This document shows positions 21,774 through 30,229 of a stretch of DNA of 35,807 nt, one piece after another. The notes beneath the pieces were generated by a model that worked only from the letters and a program-made list of their open reading frames with translations, was not told the origin of the DNA and did not search any database. The stretch's first letter is position 1; each line of letters opens with the position of its first letter. The DNA is taken from the NCBI GenBank assembly GCA_964591245.1, contig CAZPZZ010000031.1, positions 1 to 35,807 on the forward strand, written 5' to 3'. Source of the DNA: CAZPZZ01 sp964591245 (GTDB lineage Bacteria > Acidobacteriota > Vicinamibacteria > Vicinamibacterales > UBA8438). The translations under genes and the position numbers were made by a program.

Positions 21774-22009
21774 CAGCCATCGCTGAGTTACGTGACCTCA
21801 CAAGTGATGACCTGGAACAGCGCGAGCGAGATTTGGCGGAACAGCTGTTCCGGTTGCGCCTCCAGAAGTCGATGGGACAGCAAGAGGCCGCGGGCAAAGT
21901 ACGGGATACTCGACGGGATCTGGCTCGCGTCAAGACGTTACTGCGAGAACACGCGCTTTTGGGTGCAGAGTCTTCGGGTGGAGAGACGGAAGAAGTAGAT
22001 GGCAACTAG
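21770..22009 (+). CDS. rpmC: 50S ribosomal protein L29
   Basis: L29 is a small two-helix protein beside L23 at the tunnel exit. The 79-residue protein has the family pattern: ELRDLTSDDLEQRERDLAEQLFRLRLQK, then a DTRRDLARVKTLLRE helix. It has an acidic tail of about 15 residues beyond the usual end (GAESSGGETEEVDGN). It overlaps rplP by 4 nt and rpsQ by 11 nt. Confidence 0.95.
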   Translation: MTAIAELRDLTSDDLEQRERDLAEQLFRLRLQKSMGQQEAAGKVRDTRRDLARVKTLLREHALLGAESSGGETEEVDGN

Positions 22010-22253
22010 ATCAGAAGTGCAAGGCGTGGTCGTTAGCGACAAGATGGAGCAGAGTGTCGTGGTGGCCGTCGAGCGTCGAGTGCGCCACGGGCTCTACGGT
22101 AAAATCCAGCGTCGCACATCGAAGTTCATGGCGCATGACGCTTCAAGCGTTGCCAAGGTCGGTGATGTTGTTGCGCTGGTTGAGACTCGTCCTCTGAGCC
22201 GTCGGAAACGGTGGGCGGTTACCCGTATTGTGAACCGCGCCAGATCGATCTAG
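21999..22253 (+). CDS. rpsQ: 30S ribosomal protein S17
   Basis: S17 is an OB-fold protein that binds the 16S 5' domain early in assembly. The 84-residue protein contains GVVVSDKMEQSVVVAVERRVRHGLYGK, the signature for this family, and the ETRPLSRRKRWAV segment. It begins inside the last codons of rpmC, an 11-nt overlap. After it there is a 191-bp gap before rplN, the first long spacer in the S10 region and the likely S10/spc boundary. Confidence 0.97.
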   Translation: MATRSEVQGVVVSDKMEQSVVVAVERRVRHGLYGKIQRRTSKFMAHDASSVAKVGDVVALVETRPLSRRKRWAVTRIVNRARSI

Positions 22254-22444
22254 TGATATGAAACGGCGTTGCATCGTCTTTGTCGTCGTCGGAATAACCG
22301 GTGGAACTGGGCTCTCACGGCGTCGAGTGTTGGGAGTGCCCACGAGCTGAGGTTTCGCGCTGGTCAGAGACCAGCCGGAGCGCTTACGGGCCGAAGCCAG
22401 GAGTCGATGACGTCTTCCGGTTTGAGTGCTGAGCGAGTATTGCC
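22254..22444 (+). other. rpsQ-rplN spacer with a perfect 7-bp hairpin
   Basis: This 191-bp spacer separates the S10 and spc parts. GCTGGTC (22359-22365) and GACCAGC (22369-22375) form a perfect stem around an AGA triloop. No T-run follows, so it is not a classical terminator. A 30-codon frame (22258-22350) starts MKRRCIVFVVVG but has no ribosome-binding site, so it is not called a gene. No convincing promoter was seen. Confidence 0.45.
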
Positions 22445-22813
22445 ATGATTCAGATGCAATCGATCCTCGAGGTCGCGGACAACTCCGGGGCCAGGAAGGT
22501 CGCGGTCATTAACGCGCTCGGCGGGGCGACCGGGCGATTCGCGAAACTCGGGGACCTGGTCACGGCGTCGGTGAAAGAGGCCGCGCCGCGATCGGCGGTC
22601 AAGAAGGGCCAAGTCGTGCGGGCTGTCATTGTGCGCACCGCGAAGGAGCATCGTCGTCGAGATGGGAGCTACATCCGGTTTGATAGGAACGCGGCCGTGC
22701 TCGTGAACGAGCAGGGAGAACCAATCGGAACACGAGTGTTTGGTCCGGTAGCTCGAGAGCTGCGCGAACGCAAGTTTATGAAGATCATCTCGCTTGCGCC
22801 GGAGGTGTTGTAG
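22445..22813 (+). CDS. rplN: 50S ribosomal protein L14
   Basis: L14 lies at the subunit interface, contacts 16S h14 and binds the silencing factor RsfS. The 122 residues match the family exactly in length. The start is MIQMQSILEVADNSGARK, with the VKKGQVVRAVIVRT strand and the RVFGPVARELR segment. It heads the spc group after the 191-bp spacer. In E. coli this operon is controlled by S8, at a site in the L5 coding start rather than here. Confidence 0.98.
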   Translation: MIQMQSILEVADNSGARKVAVINALGGATGRFAKLGDLVTASVKEAAPRSAVKKGQVVRAVIVRTAKEHRRRDGSYIRFDRNAAVLVNEQGEPIGTRVFGPVARELRERKFMKIISLAPEVL

Positions 22814-22850
22814 TGATGTCGCGACCTTCTGACGTCTGGAGAGTAAACTG

Positions 22851-23183
22851 ATGTCAAGACTTCAGACTCCCATCCGGAAGAACGACAACATTGTCGTGAT
22901 ATCGGGCAAAGATCGGGGCAAGCGTGGTCGCGTGTTGCGCTTGGTGCCAGGTAAGAATCGATTGATTGTCGAGGGCGTGAACATCATAAAAAAGCATACG
23001 CGCCCAAATCCCGGACAAAACGTCAAGGGAGGCATCGTCGAGAACGAGGCTGCGCTACATGCATCGAATGTGCAGCTCGTGTGCCCGGACTGTGGGGCTC
23101 AGACTCGTATCGGACGCCGTCTGCTCGAGGATGGCCGGAAGGTACGGATTTGTCGCAAATGTGACGGAGTCGTCGACCGATGA
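22851..23183 (+). CDS. rplX: 50S ribosomal protein L24
   Basis: L24 is an assembly initiator that binds the 5' end of 23S rRNA. The 110-residue protein has the KOW motif (NIVVISGKDRGKRGRVLRL) and the NIIKKHTRPNPGQNVKGGIVE segment. C78, C81, C101 and C104 form a two-CxxC pair that can hold zinc, common in non-proteobacterial L24. GGAGAG precedes ATG 22851. The stop overlaps the rplE start by 4 nt. Confidence 0.97.
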   Translation: MSRLQTPIRKNDNIVVISGKDRGKRGRVLRLVPGKNRLIVEGVNIIKKHTRPNPGQNVKGGIVENEAALHASNVQLVCPDCGAQTRIGRRLLEDGRKVRICRKCDGVVDR

Positions 23184-23722
23184 GCCGATTGAAGGAGCGG
23201 TACCACGATACGGTTGTGCCCGCCCTCACCAAGGAGTTTAGCTACTCCAACGTGATGGCAGTCCCGAAAATCCAACGGGTCGTCGTCAATATGGGCTTGG
23301 GCGAGGCGACGCAGAATGTCAAGCTGATTGATGCTGGGAATGAGGATCTCACTCAGATTACCGGTCAGAAGCCGTTGACAACTCGCGCGAAGAAGTCCAT
23401 CGCGCAGTTCAAACTCCGTCAGGGGATGCCCATCGGGGCCGTCGTGACCCTGAGACGGACTCGGATGTATGAGTTTCTTGATCGCCTCATCTCGATAGCT
23501 CTTCCGCGAGTTCGCGACTTCAGAGGAGTATCTCCGAAGGGGTTTGATGGTCGTGGCAATTACACACTCGGGCTGCCAGACCAATTGATGTTCATCGAGA
23601 TCGACTATATGAAGGTCGATAAATCTCGGGGGATGAACATCTCTGTTGTCACGACTGCGCGGACTGATGAGGAAGGGCGTCGGCTGCTCCAGCTTTTGGG
23701 TATGCCGTTTCGCCAGAATTGA
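23180..23722 (+). CDS. rplE: 50S ribosomal protein L5
   Basis: L5 binds 5S rRNA and contacts P-site tRNA and S13. The 180-residue protein starts MSRLKERYHDTVVPAL and has the IQRVVVNMGLGEA and GQKPLTTRAKKSIAQFKLRQGMPIG signatures, then VRDFRGVSPKGFDGRGNYTLG. Its ATG overlaps the rplX stop. In E. coli this mRNA region carries the S8 repressor site; I could not recognise an S8-type helix here. Confidence 0.98.
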   Translation: MSRLKERYHDTVVPALTKEFSYSNVMAVPKIQRVVVNMGLGEATQNVKLIDAGNEDLTQITGQKPLTTRAKKSIAQFKLRQGMPIGAVVTLRRTRMYEFLDRLISIALPRVRDFRGVSPKGFDGRGNYTLGLPDQLMFIEIDYMKVDKSRGMNISVVTTARTDEEGRRLLQLLGMPFRQN

Positions 23723-23727
23723 GTTGG

Positions 23728-23743
23728 CAGGCCTGAAGGCCTG
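23728..23743 (+). other. Hairpin after rplE stop
   Basis: CAGGCC (23728-23733) pairs with GGCCTG (23738-23743) around a TGAA tetraloop, five bases after the rplE stop. No T-run follows. It may stabilise or separate mRNA segments; function is unknown. Confidence 0.35.
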
Positions 23744-23791
23744 ACCAGGGTGGATGATCGTTCATCGAATTAAGCGTGGGCAAGAATAGCG

Positions 23792-23977
23792 ATGGCAACA
23801 ACTGCGAAGATCGTGAGAGAGGAGAAAGCGCCGAAGTTTGCGACGAGACGGCGCAATCGTTGCCGCTTATGCGGGCGGCCACGTGGCTTCATCCGCAAGT
23901 TCGCGTTGTGTCGGCTGTGTTTTAGAAAGCTGGCGCTCGAAGGAGATATCGCCGGCGTGACGAAGAGTAGTTGGTAA
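23792..23977 (+). CDS. rpsN: 30S ribosomal protein S14, type Z (zinc-binding)
   Basis: S14 completes the 30S head near S3 and S10. The 61-residue length and the two CxxC pairs (C24, C27, C40, C43) define the short zinc-binding form, rather than the roughly 100-residue zinc-free form. The motif RCRLCGRPRGFIRKFALCRLCF spans residues 23-44. ATG 23792 lies 69 nt after rplE. A zinc-independent paralogue elsewhere in the genome cannot be excluded. Confidence 0.96.
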   Translation: MATTAKIVREEKAPKFATRRRNRCRLCGRPRGFIRKFALCRLCFRKLALEGDIAGVTKSSW

Positions 23978-24005
23978 ATCCCCGTCGCGCGGGAAGCGAG
24001 TGGTG

Positions 24006-24020
24006 GGGCACAGTGTGCCC
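24006..24020 (+). other. Hairpin in rpsN-rpsH spacer
   Basis: GGGCAC (24006-24011) and GTGCCC (24015-24020) form a perfect 6-bp stem with an AGT triloop, about 30 nt before the rpsH start. A weaker CCCG/CGGG stem lies just upstream. There is no T-run. A role in rpsH expression is possible but unproven. Confidence 0.35.
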
Positions 24021-24050
24021 TGGCTTTGCAAGGGAGCAGCGGACATACAT

Positions 24051-24461
24051 ATGACTGATCCGATCGCGGATATGTTGACCAGGATTCGGAATGGGACCGC
24101 CGCGTCTCGTAAGCGTGTCGATATTCCAGCATCTCGGCTCAAGACCGAGATTGCGCGGATTCTGCAGAGCGAAGGGTACATTCAGTCGTTCAAGATGGTC
24201 GAAGTGGTGGTCGAGCGTGGACAGAAGGCGCGACCGATGATCCGAGTACAGCTGAAATATGGATCACGGGGAGAAAACGTCATTTCTGGGATTCAGCGTG
24301 TGAGCAGACCGGGGCGGCGCGTGTACTTCGGTCGCGACGATGTTCCACCGGTACTTGCTGGACTCGGCACGAGCATCTTGACGACCTCTCGCGGAGTCAT
24401 GACAGGGCGGGAGGCGGTGAAGGTCGGAGTGGGTGGTGAAGTACTGTGCAACGTCTGGTAG
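24051..24461 (+). CDS. rpsH: 30S ribosomal protein S8
   Basis: S8 binds 16S helix 21 and is the spc-operon repressor in E. coli. The 136-residue protein opens MTDPIADMLTRIRNG, the standard start. It ends with the signature STSRG-like TTSRGVMTGREAVKVGVGGEVLCNVW (residues 111-136). The frame extends upstream to 24000, but ATG 24051 gives the family start. AGGGAG at 24031-24036 is rather far upstream (14 nt). Confidence 0.98.
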   Translation: MTDPIADMLTRIRNGTAASRKRVDIPASRLKTEIARILQSEGYIQSFKMVEVVVERGQKARPMIRVQLKYGSRGENVISGIQRVSRPGRRVYFGRDDVPPVLAGLGTSILTTSRGVMTGREAVKVGVGGEVLCNVW

Positions 24462-24497
24462 ACGTCTAAGCATGAGAGCGCTTGGGGAGTCACGTAC

Positions 24498-25034
24498 ATG
24501 TCGCGAGTAGGAAAGAGACCGATTCCGATCCCCGCGGGGGTGACGGTTCAGATCTCGGGTGATGTTGTCGAGGTTAAGGGGCCGAAAGGGGAAATGCGGC
24601 AACCGTTGCCTCCTGGCGTGGTGGTTGAAATGGACGATGGCTACATCAAAGCGCAGCCCGTCCGAGACGATCGAGCGCTTGCCAAGTTTCACGGCTTGGG
24701 TCGGAGTTTGGTCGCAAACGCCGTGACTGGCGTTACAGAGGGTTTCAAGAAGGAGTTGGATATCGTCGGGATCGGTTATCGCGCTGAGGTCGCTGGTCAG
24801 CGACTCACGCTGGCGCTTGGGTATTCGCACCCGGTGCTTTTTGATATCCCGAAAGGGGTTTCCGTTGCGGTCGATAACCAGACTCACTTGGTGGTCTCAG
24901 GAGTTGACCGGCAGGCAGTGGGTCAGGTGGCTGCCGACATTCGAAGTCTTCGAAAGCCCGATCCTTACAAACAGAAGGGGATCCGGTATACCGGCGAAGT
25001 TCTGAAGAAGAAGGTCGGCAAGACCGGGGCGTAG
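24498..25034 (+). CDS. rplF: 50S ribosomal protein L6
   Basis: L6 sits near the sarcin-ricin loop and GTPase centre. The 178-residue protein has the two repeated domains, starting MSRVGKRPIPIPAGV and ending with the KPDPYKQKGIRYTGEVLKKKVGKTGA tail that is the family signature. It is 36 nt after rpsH and 10 nt before rplR. Confidence 0.98.
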   Translation: MSRVGKRPIPIPAGVTVQISGDVVEVKGPKGEMRQPLPPGVVVEMDDGYIKAQPVRDDRALAKFHGLGRSLVANAVTGVTEGFKKELDIVGIGYRAEVAGQRLTLALGYSHPVLFDIPKGVSVAVDNQTHLVVSGVDRQAVGQVAADIRSLRKPDPYKQKGIRYTGEVLKKKVGKTGA

Positions 25035-25044
25035 GGGCACGGCG

Positions 25045-25419
25045 ATGAAGGTAAAGACAAAGAAGGACCGGCGCCGGCGGATTTCGTTACGGCAGCGGAA
25101 GAAAATCACGGGGACGGCTGAGCGGCCTCGGTTGTCGGTGTTTAGGAGTCTCACCCATATTTCGGTGCAGCTCATCGACGATGTCGCTGGCTGTACAGTG
25201 GCCTCGGCCTCCAGTACGGAACCGACGGTTCGGGCGATTTTCTCGGATGGTGCTCGCGGCGGCAATCTCGGGGGAGCCGAGGTCGTCGGTAAGTTAGCGG
25301 CCGAGAGGACTCTTGAAAAGGGGATTACCAGCGTCGTGTTCGACCGGGGCGGTTTTTTGTATCACGGCCGTGTGCGCAAGGTGGCGGATGCGGCTCGAGA
25401 TGCGGGTTTGAAGTTCTAG
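25045..25419 (+). CDS. rplR: 50S ribosomal protein L18
   Basis: L18 binds 5S rRNA with L5. The 124-residue protein has a basic N-terminus (KKDRRRRISLRQRKKI), the RPRLSVFRSLTHISVQLIDD strand, and the C-terminal FDRGGFLYHGRVRKVADAARDAGLKF motif. ATG 25045 follows GTAGGGGCACGGCG. Unlike most neighbours it is followed by a 146-bp spacer before rpsE. Confidence 0.98.
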   Translation: MKVKTKKDRRRRISLRQRKKITGTAERPRLSVFRSLTHISVQLIDDVAGCTVASASSTEPTVRAIFSDGARGGNLGGAEVVGKLAAERTLEKGITSVVFDRGGFLYHGRVRKVADAARDAGLKF

Positions 25420-25444
25420 GGCCGTTAACCCTGGTAAGGACCTG

Positions 25445-25564
25445 ATGGCGATCGACATCGCCTCGCTGCGGAAGGAACTACCGACCTTGGGCGCGCCACG
25501 CGCGTCGAGGGTGCTTGGAATGCGGATAGTTCAAAGTTCAGGATGGCTAGTGCACAGGCACTGA
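25445..25564 (+). CDS. Possible small ORF (39 aa) between rplR and rpsE
   Basis: I do not recognise this product. A 39-residue frame begins MAIDIASLRKELPTLGAPRA, with an AAGGAC-like site just upstream. It ends TGA at 25562-25564, one base before the rpsE ATG at 25566. It is out of frame with rpsE. The position would allow translational coupling, but the length and the coincident hairpins (25447-25462 and 25491-25503) make chance equally plausible. Confidence 0.2.
   Translation: MAIDIASLRKELPTLGAPRASRVLGMRIVQSSGWLVHRH
25447..25503 (+). other. Two hairpins in the rplR-rpsE spacer
   Basis: GGCGAT (25447-25452) pairs with ATCGCC (25457-25462) around CGAC. GCGCG (25491-25495) pairs with CGCGC (25499-25503) around CCA. 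Neither is followed by a T-run. Genes in this operon are otherwise tightly packed, so a 146-bp structured spacer upstream of rpsE stands out. Confidence 0.4.
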
Positions 25565-25565
25565 T

Positions 25566-26078
25566 ATGAATAAGACGCGAGCGAAGATTGACCCGACTGA
25601 TTTCGACCTGAAGGATACGGTCGTATCGATAAACCGGGTCACCAAGGTGGTTAAGGGTGGAAAAAACCTGAGCTTCAGCGCACTGGTTGTCGTGGGTGAC
25701 AGTCATGGCGTTGTGGGTTTTGGTATCGGTAAGGCCAAAGAGGTGCCTTCAGCCATCAAGAAGGGGATTGAGGCGGCCAAGAAGGAACTGATACGCGTTC
25801 CGCTCCGAGGAACCACGATCCCTCATACGATTGTTGGCCGTTTTGGTGCAGGCCGGGTACTGCTAAAACCTGCACCAGACGGGACTGGCATCATTGCTGG
25901 CGGTGCCGTCAGGGCCGTGCTGGAATCGGCTGGTATTCAGAACATCCTGACGAAGTCACTGGGGACACAAAATCCGCACAACGTCGTCCGGGCGACTTTT
26001 ACCGGATTGGTGGAACTGAAAGATCCGGTTGCTCTCGCGCGATTACGTGGAGTGGATGTTGAGGAGCTGACCGCGTAA
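25566..26078 (+). CDS. rpsE: 30S ribosomal protein S5
   Basis: S5 contributes to decoding accuracy and mRNA unwinding with S3 and S4. The 170-residue protein has the N-terminal double-stranded RNA-binding-like domain (VSINRVTKVVKGGKNLSFSALVVVGD) and the VGFGIGKAKEVPSAIKKG loop. The C-terminal GRVLLKPAPDGTGIIAGGAVRAVLE core follows. ATG 25566 gives the usual short N-terminus. Confidence 0.98.
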   Translation: MNKTRAKIDPTDFDLKDTVVSINRVTKVVKGGKNLSFSALVVVGDSHGVVGFGIGKAKEVPSAIKKGIEAAKKELIRVPLRGTTIPHTIVGRFGAGRVLLKPAPDGTGIIAGGAVRAVLESAGIQNILTKSLGTQNPHNVVRATFTGLVELKDPVALARLRGVDVEELTA

Positions 26079-26098
26079 AGCGGCTGCAGGCTCTCTAG

Positions 26099-26308
26099 AT
26101 GGACATGACAGAGACAACGACAGCGGCCCGCGTCAGAGTGACACTGGTGCGGAGTACGATCGGATTTGACAAGCGACAGGCCGCGGTTGTTCGCGGTATG
26201 GGGCTGCGACGCATCGGCCATACGGTCGAGCTTCAGGATGTGCCGTCGATTCGGGGCATGATCCGGAAAGTGCAGCATTTGGTTCGGGTGAGTGAGGTCG
26301 AGGACTGA
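26099..26308 (+). CDS. rpmD: 50S ribosomal protein L30
   Basis: L30 is a small 50S protein between L18/S5 and L15 in this operon in most bacteria. The 69-residue product has RVTLVRSTIGFDKRQAAVVRGMGL and the LRRIGHTVELQDVPSIRGMI continuation, which fit the family. ATG 26099 and ATG 26105 are both possible; the family core begins about ten residues later. It ends 5 nt before rplO. Confidence 0.96.
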   Translation: MDMTETTTAARVRVTLVRSTIGFDKRQAAVVRGMGLRRIGHTVELQDVPSIRGMIRKVQHLVRVSEVED

Positions 26309-26313
26309 CACCG

Positions 26314-26856
26314 ATGAATCTCAGCGATCTCAGGCCGCCACAGGGAGCCACACATGCGAAGAAGCGTGTGGGGCGTGGATACGGTTCTGGTACGGGCGTA
26401 ACGTCAGGGCGCGGACATAAAGGGCAAAAGTCCAGGTCCGGTTTTCGTCGGAAGCGCGGTTTCGAGGGGGGGCAGATGCCGCTCCATCGGCGGCTGCCAA
26501 AACGTGGCTTCTACAACCCCTTCCGCGTGGAGTACAGCGTCGTGAACCTCGATAATTTAGTCGAGCGTTTCGAGCCTGGGACGGAGGTAACTCCGGAACT
26601 GCTGCACGAACGGGGTCTGGTTCGACAAAAAGGTGCGTTGGTGAAAGTGCTGGCTCGGGGCGATATCGAGGTGGCCTTGACGATCAAGGCTCACAAGTTC
26701 AGCCAAAAGGCCAGTGACAAGATCGCGGCGGCAGGAGGGCGAGCAGAGGTAATTGCTCGTGGAAGCCGTCGTGCTGCCCAGGCAGTAGATGCCGCGAGTC
26801 AAGTCGGGAACACTGTTGTTCCTGATGCTTCCGACGGCGCGACGTCAGAAGCGTAG
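26314..26856 (+). CDS. rplO: 50S ribosomal protein L15
   Basis: L15 is a late-assembly 50S protein with an extended N-terminal arm. The 180-residue protein begins MNLSDLRPPQGATHAKKRVGRG, followed by the GSGTGVTSGRGHKGQKSRSG signature and FEGGQMPLHRRLPKRGF. It is longer than the 144 of E. coli because of a C-terminal tail of about 30 Ala/Ser/Asp-rich residues. It lies 11 nt before secY. Confidence 0.97.
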   Translation: MNLSDLRPPQGATHAKKRVGRGYGSGTGVTSGRGHKGQKSRSGFRRKRGFEGGQMPLHRRLPKRGFYNPFRVEYSVVNLDNLVERFEPGTEVTPELLHERGLVRQKGALVKVLARGDIEVALTIKAHKFSQKASDKIAAAGGRAEVIARGSRRAAQAVDAASQVGNTVVPDASDGATSEA

Positions 26857-26867
26857 GAGACGCACTG

Positions 26868-28256
<1,389 letters not shown>

Positions 28257-28285
28257 TGGGGCAACCGGTGACCGAAGTGGCGTCT

Positions 28286-28960
28286 ATGCCGCTCAATCTC
28301 ATCGTGCTCGGACCCCCGGGGGCTGGTAAAGGTACGCAGGCCGTGGAGTTCGCGCAGCAGTACGGAATCCCCAAGATTTCGACGGGGGATATTCTGCGGG
28401 ACGCTGTGCAATCAGGTTCGGATCTTGGTCAGCGTGCCAAGGCGACGATGGACGCCGGTGGTTTGGTGGATGATGCGCTGATCATTGCGATCGTCCGAGT
28501 TCGACTGGCTCGTGCTGATGTCGCGAATGGTTTCGTACTTGATGGTTTTCCACGAACTGTCACACAGGCGGCGGCGTTAGATGAAATGATGACTGGGCAG
28601 GGGGCACTCGTGGTCGTGGACATCGCTGTGCCTGATGATGCACTGGTCGAGCGTCTCTCAAGGCGGAGAGTTTGTGCACAATGTGGGCATGCCACCGGTG
28701 TTGGAGCGCCTACGCGCTGTGTGCGTTGCGGCGGCGAGTTGGTACTGCGGAGTGACGATACGGAGGACGTGGTTCGTGAGCGCCTGCGGGTTTACGCAGA
28801 ATCGACGAGACCATTGGTCGACTATTACTCCAGTCGATCGACTTTTCGAGCCGTTGATGGGAATCAGCCTCCCGCTCAGGTAGGGGCGGCGTTGGCAGAA
28901 GCTGTCCAGGCGGTTCGGACGCAGCTGGGGGCGGTCGCTGTCGAGGAGTCTTCCCGATGA
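28286..28960 (+). CDS. adk: Adenylate kinase
   Basis: Adk interconverts ATP + AMP and 2 ADP in the cytosol. From ATG 28286 the protein has 224 residues, with P-loop GPPGAGKGT at 9-17, the AMP-site STGDILR segment and GFPR at 87-90. The LID has C130, C133, C145 and C148, the four-cysteine zinc form. A GTG at 28256 would add ten residues and touch the secY stop; the family start favours 28286. secY-adk-map is a common order. The stop overlaps map by 4 nt. Confidence 0.97.
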   Translation: MPLNLIVLGPPGAGKGTQAVEFAQQYGIPKISTGDILRDAVQSGSDLGQRAKATMDAGGLVDDALIIAIVRVRLARADVANGFVLDGFPRTVTQAAALDEMMTGQGALVVVDIAVPDDALVERLSRRRVCAQCGHATGVGAPTRCVRCGGELVLRSDDTEDVVRERLRVYAESTRPLVDYYSSRSTFRAVDGNQPPAQVGAALAEAVQAVRTQLGAVAVEESSR

Positions 28961-29736
28961 TTGTCAGGAAGTCTGCCGATGAACTTGAACTGATGCGGAA
29001 GGCAAATGTGCTCGTGGCGGAAGTGCTTGGCGAACTCAGGGAGCTCGTGGCTCCAGGGGTCACCACGCTAGAGCTTGATGCCATAGCGGAGCGTCGTGTT
29101 CGAGAAGCTGGTGCGATACCAGCGTTCAAGGGGTACCATGGCTTTCCTGCGACGATCTGCGCATCGGTTAATGATGCGGTCGTACATGGGATTCCGGCGG
29201 ATACGGCACTTGCGGATGGTGACATCGTATCAATCGATATGGGTGTCGTTCGTGACGGGTTTTATGGCGATTCGGCGGTGACGGTACCGGTGGGATCTAT
29301 TCCGGAGAACGTGTCTGATTTGCTCAATGTCACTCGAGATTCGTTGGAGTTGGCTATCGACCGAGCGCGAGTCGGAGGGTATGTTTCAGACATTGGTCAC
29401 GCCGTGCAGAAGCACGTTGAATTGCATGGATTTTCGGTGGTTCGCGAGTTCGTGGGGCATGGGATTGGTACCAAGCTCCATGAAGATCCGCAGATTCCGA
29501 ACTACGGTGAACCCGGGCACGGGGCACGATTGTCGTCAGGGATGGTGCTGGCTATCGAGCCGATGGTGACTGTAGGAAAACCTGCGGTCAAGGTATTGGA
29601 TGATGGTTGGACTGCGGTGACTCTTGACGGGAGCTTGGCCGCGCATTTCGAGCATACGGTGGCCATTACGGAGGAAGGGCCTGAGGTCTTGACGCAATCG
29701 ATGGCGGTCAGAGACCGGACCGCGGCTGCGGTCTAG
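28957..29736 (+). CDS. map: Methionine aminopeptidase, type I
   Basis: Map removes the initiator methionine from nascent chains in a metal-dependent reaction. The 259-residue protein has the complete set of metal ligands, D94, D105, H168, E201 and E232, and the catalytic H77, all in family motifs (NDAVVHGIP, SIDMG, GHGIG, IEPM, FEHT). There is no N-terminal zinc-finger extension. The start overlaps adk by 4 nt. The gene is expected in the cytosol at the ribosome tunnel exit. Confidence 0.98.
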   Translation: MIVRKSADELELMRKANVLVAEVLGELRELVAPGVTTLELDAIAERRVREAGAIPAFKGYHGFPATICASVNDAVVHGIPADTALADGDIVSIDMGVVRDGFYGDSAVTVPVGSIPENVSDLLNVTRDSLELAIDRARVGGYVSDIGHAVQKHVELHGFSVVREFVGHGIGTKLHEDPQIPNYGEPGHGARLSSGMVLAIEPMVTVGKPAVKVLDDGWTAVTLDGSLAAHFEHTVAITEEGPEVLTQSMAVRDRTAAAV

Positions 29737-29807
29737 AGGCTTGGAGAATAGGCTGTTTTGCCTCGCGTATGGCTGAAAATAGTCTGGCGATGCAATAAGG
29801 GGGGCTG

Positions 29808-30071
29808 ATGAGCGCGGGGCGAGGGCAGCAGTATCAGGGCGTGGTTCTGGAGCAGTTCCCTGGTGCGTTGTTCTCCGTACGACTGGACGGCGTGCATGAC
29901 CGCATCGTGGCGCACATGGAACTCTCGGAACGGCGAAACTATGTGCGGCTGTTGCCAGGTGATCGGGTGACCGTTGAGTTGGCAGCACAGAATCGGACGC
30001 GCGGGCGGATTACACGACGAAATCCCGTTCTCGGAAACGGGCGGTCGTCGAAAGGGATGTCCTCCGTCTAA
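29808..30071 (+). CDS. infA: Translation initiation factor IF-1 (divergent)
   Basis: IF-1 blocks the A site of the 30S subunit during initiation. The 87-residue product shows the OB-fold pattern with QGVVLEQFPGALFSVRLDG at 10-28, RNYVRLLPGDRVTVEL at 43-58 and TRGRIT at 64-69. Two things are unusual. The normally near-invariant HISGKMR loop reads HMELSERR. A basic and Ser/Gly-rich tail of about 15 residues follows the usual end. AAGGGGG precedes the ATG. The position between map and rpmJ is the standard infA site, which supports the call. Confidence 0.9.
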   Translation: MSAGRGQQYQGVVLEQFPGALFSVRLDGVHDRIVAHMELSERRNYVRLLPGDRVTVELAAQNRTRGRITRRNPVLGNGRSSKGMSSV

Positions 30072-30106
30072 AAAGAACGGCGGGGACCGCCGATGGAAAG
30101 GGTGCA

Positions 30107-30220
30107 ATGAAGGTGCGGACATCGGTGAAACGGATTTGTGACAAGTGCAAGGTGGTGCGGCGTCATGGCGTAGTGCGCGTGATTTGCCCCAACCCCAAGC
30201 ACAAGCAGCGGCAAGGGTGA
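30107..30220 (+). CDS. rpmJ: 50S ribosomal protein L36
   Basis: L36 is the smallest 50S protein and binds 23S rRNA near helix 97. This 37-residue gene is read directly from the sequence: MKVRTSVKRICDKCKVVRR, then VICPNPKHKQRQG. C11, C14, C27 and H32 form the classic zinc-ribbon ligand set. It lies 35 nt after infA and 9 nt before rpsM. Confidence 0.97.
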   Translation: MKVRTSVKRICDKCKVVRRHGVVRVICPNPKHKQRQG

Positions 30221-30229
30221 GGCTGGACC

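Noticed and set aside
22258..22350. 30-codon frame starting MKRRCIVFVVVG, signal-peptide-like
   Set aside because: No ribosome-binding site, very short, and overlaps a region likely to be a noncoding spacer. Conservation in relatives would reopen it.
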